Both the position numbers and the translations under genes were made by a program. Below are positions 58,746 to 64,000 of a DNA stretch of 64,000 nt, in pieces. Position 1 is the first letter of the stretch. Each line of letters begins with the position of its first letter. The DNA comes from Alligator mississippiensis (lineage: Eukaryota; Chordata; Crocodylia; Alligatoridae), in the NCBI RefSeq assembly GCF_030867095.1, contig NC_081831.1:21180001-21244000 (forward strand), read 5' to 3'. The notes under the pieces are model-generated. The model made no database searches and had not been told where the DNA came from. It saw only the letters and a list, made by a program, of their open reading frames with translations.

Positions 58746-59964
58746 TGGGGGTATGGTACTCCATAAGTGCCTTGCACTTTCCTGCTAAGCAACTGGGTCC
58801 ATCCATGCTGGAAACTGTCTGATCCAGTGTTGCAGTTCCTATGGTAGCTTGCTTTGTACAGCATCCACACCTCTCCCTCTTTGCTTTTCTGTGGACTAGC
58901 ATTAATGATTTTGGATCTATCTATTGCTGATCATCAAGGGCTGATAGTGTGCAACATTTTTTTTATTTTTTTTTTTTGGGGGGGGGGGGGGGTTGTCCAT
59001 GCAGGCCTCTTAGTGCTTTTTTTTTAACTGAATGGGAGGGAAGGATGGACGAACGGACGGACGAAAGGACAGACAGATAGATACCTGCTTTCACTATTCA
59101 TAGTTGTAAAACTTTACCATCCTCTTCAGTTATTCAATGGCTAATGGTACCTTAGAAAGAGTATTTTTTCTTTTCCATTTATTTGGGACTCTAAATAGTT
59201 GAATAAGGTGCTGGACTCAACACCTTCGATGCCAGAGTTTAAGATAAATCTGCTTTTCCAGGGGACATATTTTGCTCATGCAGAACAGTCTTCCAGGTCC
59301 CAGTTACTCCTGAAGCATCACTAACATTCTTCCCCTTTCCTTCTTTCATTTTTCTTCCCTAATTAATATTTTAGTGTCCTCCATTCAGCCAACAAGACTG
59401 CAGCTTTGGGCTGCTCCATACAGACATGAATCATTCTGAAAGGGGCAAAGGATGATGACTCACAGCTGAAAACAGCAGGATTGTTTGATTTGCAGAAAGG
59501 GTGCTTAGCAACGCAGGCTTTCAAGTGATCTAAAGCCATATCCCTCTAAGGTGATGCAGGCTAATAAGCTACAGAATATGTATGTTTCTTTGTCACTCCT
59601 AAAAATGTCAACAGTATTCTCCTAGATTGCTGAATTTCCAGTGTGGCTTGCAAAACATCCACTGAGCCCTAGTATGTTGCACAACTCAGGAAGAATTTCC
59701 TGATTCCTTTTTATAATTTGCACAAGTGAGTCCTGGTCCAAAGTATCAGTGAGTCATAGGTATGTTATAGGTATGTAATGGAGCTGCCAAATAACAAGGA
59801 GTCTCGAGGCAAAAGCCTGGGGGAACTGTCTTGGGAAAACAGCATGTGAACAAAAAGTTGCCCCAGGAAAAAGATACCCTGGATTGGAAGTGGAGTAAAG
59901 ATTTACTTCTGTGTAAGGTGGTACAGTATGTGGTTCCAGCTTTGATTTTTTTTCTCTTCAGGGT
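58746..59964. other. Unassigned intron 2 sequence with low-complexity runs
   Basis: Contains a T-rich run followed by a G run near 58960-58992 and a degenerate (GGAC)n run at 59042-59085. Nothing else recognised. Confidence 0.5.
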
Positions 59965-60053
59965 AGCTTGTTTTTTCATTCCTCCATGGCCTGAGGTAGT
60001 ACTGGTTCTTGACTGAGTTTGTGTCTGTAGAAAAGGTGAGCCAGGGTCATAAG

Positions 60054-62107
60054 TAGGGTTGCCAACCCTCCAGGATTGCCCTGGGTTCTCCAGAAATTAG
60101 ATATCTGTCTCCAGGGCTATGGTCAAACTTTACACATAAACCAGTTTAAGTAATCAAAAACTGGTTTAAACCTTAACAAAACAGATTTTCAGCGCGCAGA
60201 AGCCAGTTTCAAAACGGCAAAAACCAGTTTGAGATAAACCTGGTTGACTGTTATATCAGACTTAATAGATTGAGCTCAAACTGGTTTATGCAATTTCTAT
60301 CCCAGACCCCTTTCTGGTTTAAGTTCAACCAGAGTCCCCCAGCATCCCACCATGCTCTCTGGGCTGGGCTTTCTGCTCCAGCAGAGCAGGGCTGGCCCCA
60401 CCTCTCTGCTCCCCAGCCAGAGCAGGGATAGGCAAGGACAGGCAGGGTCAGGGGTCTTACCAGACGCTGGGTGGGAAGGGAGTAGGGAATACGTTTATTC
60501 CCCCACTCCCTCCCTCCCCTGTCCCACCAGCACAGACCTCCACTTCTCAGTGGTGAGGGCATGGCCAGACCCTGAAGTAGCCTTGGCTGAACTGGCCAGA
60601 GAGGGGTTTAATACTCCCTCCCTGTCCAACCAGCAGGGATTGGAGCTGGGTCTGCCAGGCTCTCTCTCCTTGCTGCTGCAGCGGTGGGGCCAGGAACGGC
60701 CAGACACCAGCCAACATGGCCGCCAGGAAAGAGGGGGCAGGAGTGGGGGTTCTTCCTCCCTCTACCCTCACTGCCTCTGGGGGGCTGCAGCTGGATCTGC
60801 CTGCCCTGGCCACCACCACCGCCTGCTCTGTGCTTGGAGCAAGCAGCAGAATAAGCCTGCTGCTGCCCCCTCTACCAGAGGGAAGTGGAATAACCCCCCT
60901 CCCTGCCCCCCACCTAAAGAGTCTTGTGCCCCACCCGGCCGCTGCAGCAGCGAGGGGGCAGGGCTCTTGATGGGGGCAGCAGCCTCTGTCATGGTATTGG
61001 AGAGTGCAAGCCCCTTCACAGCAGGGGCACCATGCTGCGGGGCAGGCAGAGCTGCAGCTGACTGCGCATGGCAGGGCCAGGATTCAGAGGGGCCACAGCC
61101 CCCCCAGCACCATCGCTGCTGCCATGGTCCACAGCAGCTTTCCCCGTCCTGCAGTATGGCCCCTCCCACCAGGAAGGGGCTTGCATTCCAGGGAATTGTG
61201 ACAGGGGCTGCTGCCTCCCTTGTGGTCACTCCCCCCGCATCACTCCAGCAGCCGGGCAGGGGCATGGCCAGACACCTGCCAGCACGGCCCCTTAGGCAGG
61301 GGGCAGAGAGGGAGGTTATTCCTCCGGCATGTGGCAGAGGGGGCAGCAGAGGGCTTATTCCACTGCTTGCCCCAAGCAGGGAGCAAGCGGCGGCAGTTGG
61401 GGCGGGCAGCCCTGGCTGCAGTTTCCCGGGAGCAGTGGGGATAGAGGGGCAAATGACCCCCCTCCCTGCTGCCTCTGCCTCAGGGGCCATGGTGGTTGGC
61501 ATCTGGCTGCACCTGGCCCCACTGCTGCAGCAGCAAGTGGGGAGTGCCCAGCAGACTTGACTTGGGTCCCTGGCAGTGGGACAGGGAGGGGGGAATTAAA
61601 CCCCCCTCCCTGGCCAGTTCAGCCAAGGCTACTGTCTGGGCTGGCCATGCCCCATCCTCCAACTCCACACACAGTTTCCCTGCAGCCAAGGGTGCACTCT
61701 AGCACCCTCCAGCTCCTAACCTGAGCAACTGCAGGCATGTGCCCACATTTCCTCAGTCCAGAGGGAATGTCTGTACAGTTGCAGTTCAGTTCAACCTAGA
61801 CAGGTTAGACTAACTTGCAAAGATCAAATCAATTCAGGCTCTGGCTTTTTGAATGTCTGTCCCTAGCCAAGGAAACTGCTGAGAGTCACCTGGAAGATAA
61901 ATGACAGGACATTCTTTAAAATTAATATTAAATGTTGAACCAACGTATACAGTAGTCCAGTGGGTTTGCCTTTCTGATGTAATGTCTACATACCGTAATC
62001 CATACCTGATATATGCAAGCATGCTGGCATGTGCACATTGTATGTTGTGGCCACACTGGTGTTCTGGAAACCTCCCAGAACAGATTCAAACAGAGTTGGC
62101 AACCCTA
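60054..62107. mobile_element. 2-kb hAT-like element with nested insert
   Basis: The ends are TAGGGTTGCCAACCC and GAGTTGGCAACCCTA, and the 8-bp flanks are GTCATAAG (60046-60053) and GTCATGAG (62108-62115), 7 of 8. The outer ends read like the small common amniote hAT beginning CAACCCTCCAGGATTG. The interior (about 60115-61870) seems to be a second, GC-rich element: it has subterminal AAACTGGTTT/AAACCAGTTT words at its left (at least six between 60139 and 60320) and GGACAGACATTCAAA inverted at its right. Its own duplication was not found. Confidence 0.8.
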
Positions 62108-62260
62108 GTCATGAGTGTTTCTGAAGAGGTGAAGCAGGCAGGCCCCAGTATCTCTGAAGCAAAGGTAAACCCACACCCATTACTGTTTTAGTTATGTAAA
62201 AGGAATTGCATGTGCTTAGTATTGTGATGGATTAGGCTTTTATCTGTGTGCTATTTGAAC
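62108..62260. repeat. Duplicated segment, copy 2 (right half)
   Basis: This is the continuation after the hAT. It carries GGCAGGCCCCAGTATCTCTGAAG and ACTGTTTTAG.TATG as in copy 1. The left half (59965-60053) carries TTTGTGTCTGTAGAAAAGGTGAGCCAGG. Confidence 0.7.
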
Positions 62261-62516
62261 AATACATATGCAGAGATGGGTTTAATAAAGGTAAATGTAA
62301 CCAACAAAGTTCATATCCGTATCTGTACTACTTTAAAGGCTGAGTAGGTGTCTTCATATCCTGACTTTGGTTTGGGTCTGGCTATCCTCTTTACATGTTT
62401 GTGAAATACCAGACTTATCAGTGATTCTGTACAATGTTAGCAACCACCCCCCAGCTATTACTAGGCATTATTCCAAATGCTGGTTAGTTCAGAAATACCA
62501 TGATAGCTCTACCTGG
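62261..62516. other. Unassigned intron 2 sequence
   Basis: About 250 bp; nothing recognised. Confidence 0.4.
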
Positions 62517-63330
62517 TAGGGCTGTGTGAAGCTCTGGTCCCTGATTTGATTCAGCAGAGATTCAGCCCAGTTCAGTGGCCAAATCTCTGAATCTGAATTG
62601 AATCATAGGACCCTTTAATCTCTCTGAATCAAATCAGAACCCTCTGAATCAATTCGGAGAGATTCAGAAAGATTCAGCTATTCAGACATAGACACAGTTT
62701 TAAATGTTTTTTCTACATACCTCTAGGTACCAGGCAACTCGTGAATGCTGCAGTGCTGGGGTGCATGGAGCGGTCCACAGGAGCGTGGGAGGCTCCCCAG
62801 CATGCTCAGCAGGTGACCCGGAAGTGGACCAGAAGCACTTCCAGTCCACTTCTGGGTCCACCGGGGAGTGTGCTAGGACCACCCCTCCCCCACCCGTGCG
62901 CCCTCCCAGCTCGGCAACTGGTGCATCCTGGGTCTGGGGGGGCACCCGGGGTCCCCTGGTAGCCGATCACAGAGTCGGGAGGGGGGGCCCTGTGAGCTCT
63001 GCGGTGGACCCAGAAGTGGTTGGAAGTACTTCCAGTCCACTTCCAGGTTCGCTGTCAAGCATGCAGAGGGCCCCCCATGCTCCTGTGAGATGCCCCATCT
63101 GCCCCAGCATTGCAGCGTTCACAAGCTGCGCTGGTACCTCGAGGTATGTAGAAAAATCATTTAAAACTGTGTCTATGTCCAAATCGCTGATTCTCCAAAT
63201 CAGCATCAAATCTTCAGATTCAGATTTGGCCAAATCGAATCGGAGATAGCGATCTGAATCAACAAATCAAATCATTGTCCCCAATTCAGGCCGAATCCGA
63301 ATCAAATAGGGCCTGTTTCGCATACCCCTT
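62517..63330 (-). mobile_element. GATTCG-family foldback element, subfamily A copy 2
   Basis: An 814-bp element, inverted relative to 175-994. It begins TAGGGCTGTGTGAAGC and ends CTGTTTCGCATACCCCTT. The flanks CTACCTGG (62509-62516) and GTACCTGA (63331-63338) agree at 6 of 8. As in copy 1, long inverted arms run inward to a TCTACATACCTC(T/G)AGGTACCAGG block (62711 and 63133), and the core is GC-rich. The core lacks any protein resemblance. The subterminal hairpin is degraded at about 63243-63281. Confidence 0.78.
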
Positions 63331-63338
63331 GTACCTGA

Positions 63339-64000
63339 GTATTTTAATTTCCTGCCTTGCCTGAGTCCAGGACATAGTGCAAAGACATTGAAATATTTAT
63401 CAAAATTGCATCTATTAAAGAAATGTCAGATGAAGTCAGCTCTTCTCAAGTCACACTTCAGGTAAATCTCTGAGGAAAATACAAAGCAGCAGTCTCTGTG
63501 ATAATCGATCCACAGCTGTCTAGGATTATTGTAGAACATAGGACTAGACTCCTTTCTATCAATGGAGTTGGTCAGTTTAGAGTGTTTGAACTACCCTTTC
63601 TTGCCTGCATGGAGTTTCTACTGGTACAAAGCTATTCTGGTCCACAGAAATTAAAGTGTTTGGCTACAAAGGCCAGCAGCTAGCTCCTTGATGCATCCAT
63701 GGAATGAGAGGTATAACTCAGTCCCTAGTGTGCGTGGGTGACACTGATGCCTGTCATGACCAGGAGGCTGTCCTTCACTGTTACGCCATTGTCCCATTCT
63801 GCTACAATTACTACTTCTGATGCCATGCTGAGTCTGGCCCAGAAAAAGGACTTGGAGCTCTGGAAAGAGAAATATCTCAGTTGCTCTGATGGGAAATCAG
63901 GCCTGGGGGTCTGTGAATGTATAGTTAATAAACCCTGAAAAATTGGCTTGTCATTCTGCAGGAATTCAATGTGGAAGTAGAAATAACCCTCTAATTGCTA
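63339..64000. other. Unassigned intron 2 sequence to window end
   Basis: About 660 bp; no BMERB1 exon 3 or other feature recognised. Confidence 0.4.

Noticed and set aside
60352-61560. 402-codon open frame on the plus strand
   Set aside because: It lies inside a GC-rich transposon body with several overlapping frames on both strands, no recognisable domain and repeated modules; composition explains the length.

Overview
This is vertebrate chromosomal DNA, with no prokaryotic gene organisation. It carries two short exons of one host gene in a sea of transposable-element (TE) relics. Abundant CR1 LINEs with the characteristic 3' tail, a MIR-type SINE, many hAT-like DNA transposons, 'infestation' MITEs with termini reading like CACTGGGCATGTCTAC, and a GATTCGATTCGG-rich foldback family together suggest a sauropsid, most likely a crocodilian. 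The species call is inference from repeat content.

The host gene is BMERB1 (C16orf45 in human; bMERB-domain protein) on the + strand. Exon 1 (coding 4029-4107) lies in a CpG island (about 3640-4420). Exon 2 (31279-31399) encodes the start of the conserved bMERB region ([12 protein letters not shown]). Splice phases match (phase 1 into exon 2, phase 2 out), giving a 27.2-kb first intron. No third exon was seen, so the rest of the gene should lie beyond 64000. Everything from 31400 on is read as intron 2.

Layout: 1-3600, upstream repeats, including a foldback hAT-like element and a solo ERV LTR (TTATA target duplication) nested in a MITE. 3640-4420, CpG island with exon 1. 4.4-31.3 kb, intron 1, with many hAT-like elements, MITEs, a twin-primed (5'-inverted) LINE, tRNA-like SINE pieces, a MIR, CR1 fragments and a Gmr1-like gag relic. 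31.3-31.4 kb, exon 2, followed 22 nt past its donor by 31 TG units and then by a Ty3/gypsy remnant. 33.6-44.8 kb, more hAT elements, one retaining a recognisable hATC transposase tail. 45.1-53.9 kb, a three-level nest: an old CR1 split by a second LINE, itself split by a long 4.7-kb CR1. 53.9-54.7 kb, a gypsy gag-protease relic. 55.6-56.7 kb, a CR1. 58.5-62.3 kb, a duplicated segment whose second copy was hit by a 2-kb hAT, so that the first copy is a natural empty site. 62.5-63.3 kb, another foldback element.

The most distinctive signal is the DNA-transposon content: thirteen insertions can be delimited by terminal repeats plus an 8-bp (or near 8-bp) target duplication read directly from the sequence. 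Five belong to one GATTCGATTCGG-rich family in two subfamilies with different GC-rich cores and a shared subterminal hairpin. Family names and activities are inference; no database search was possible.
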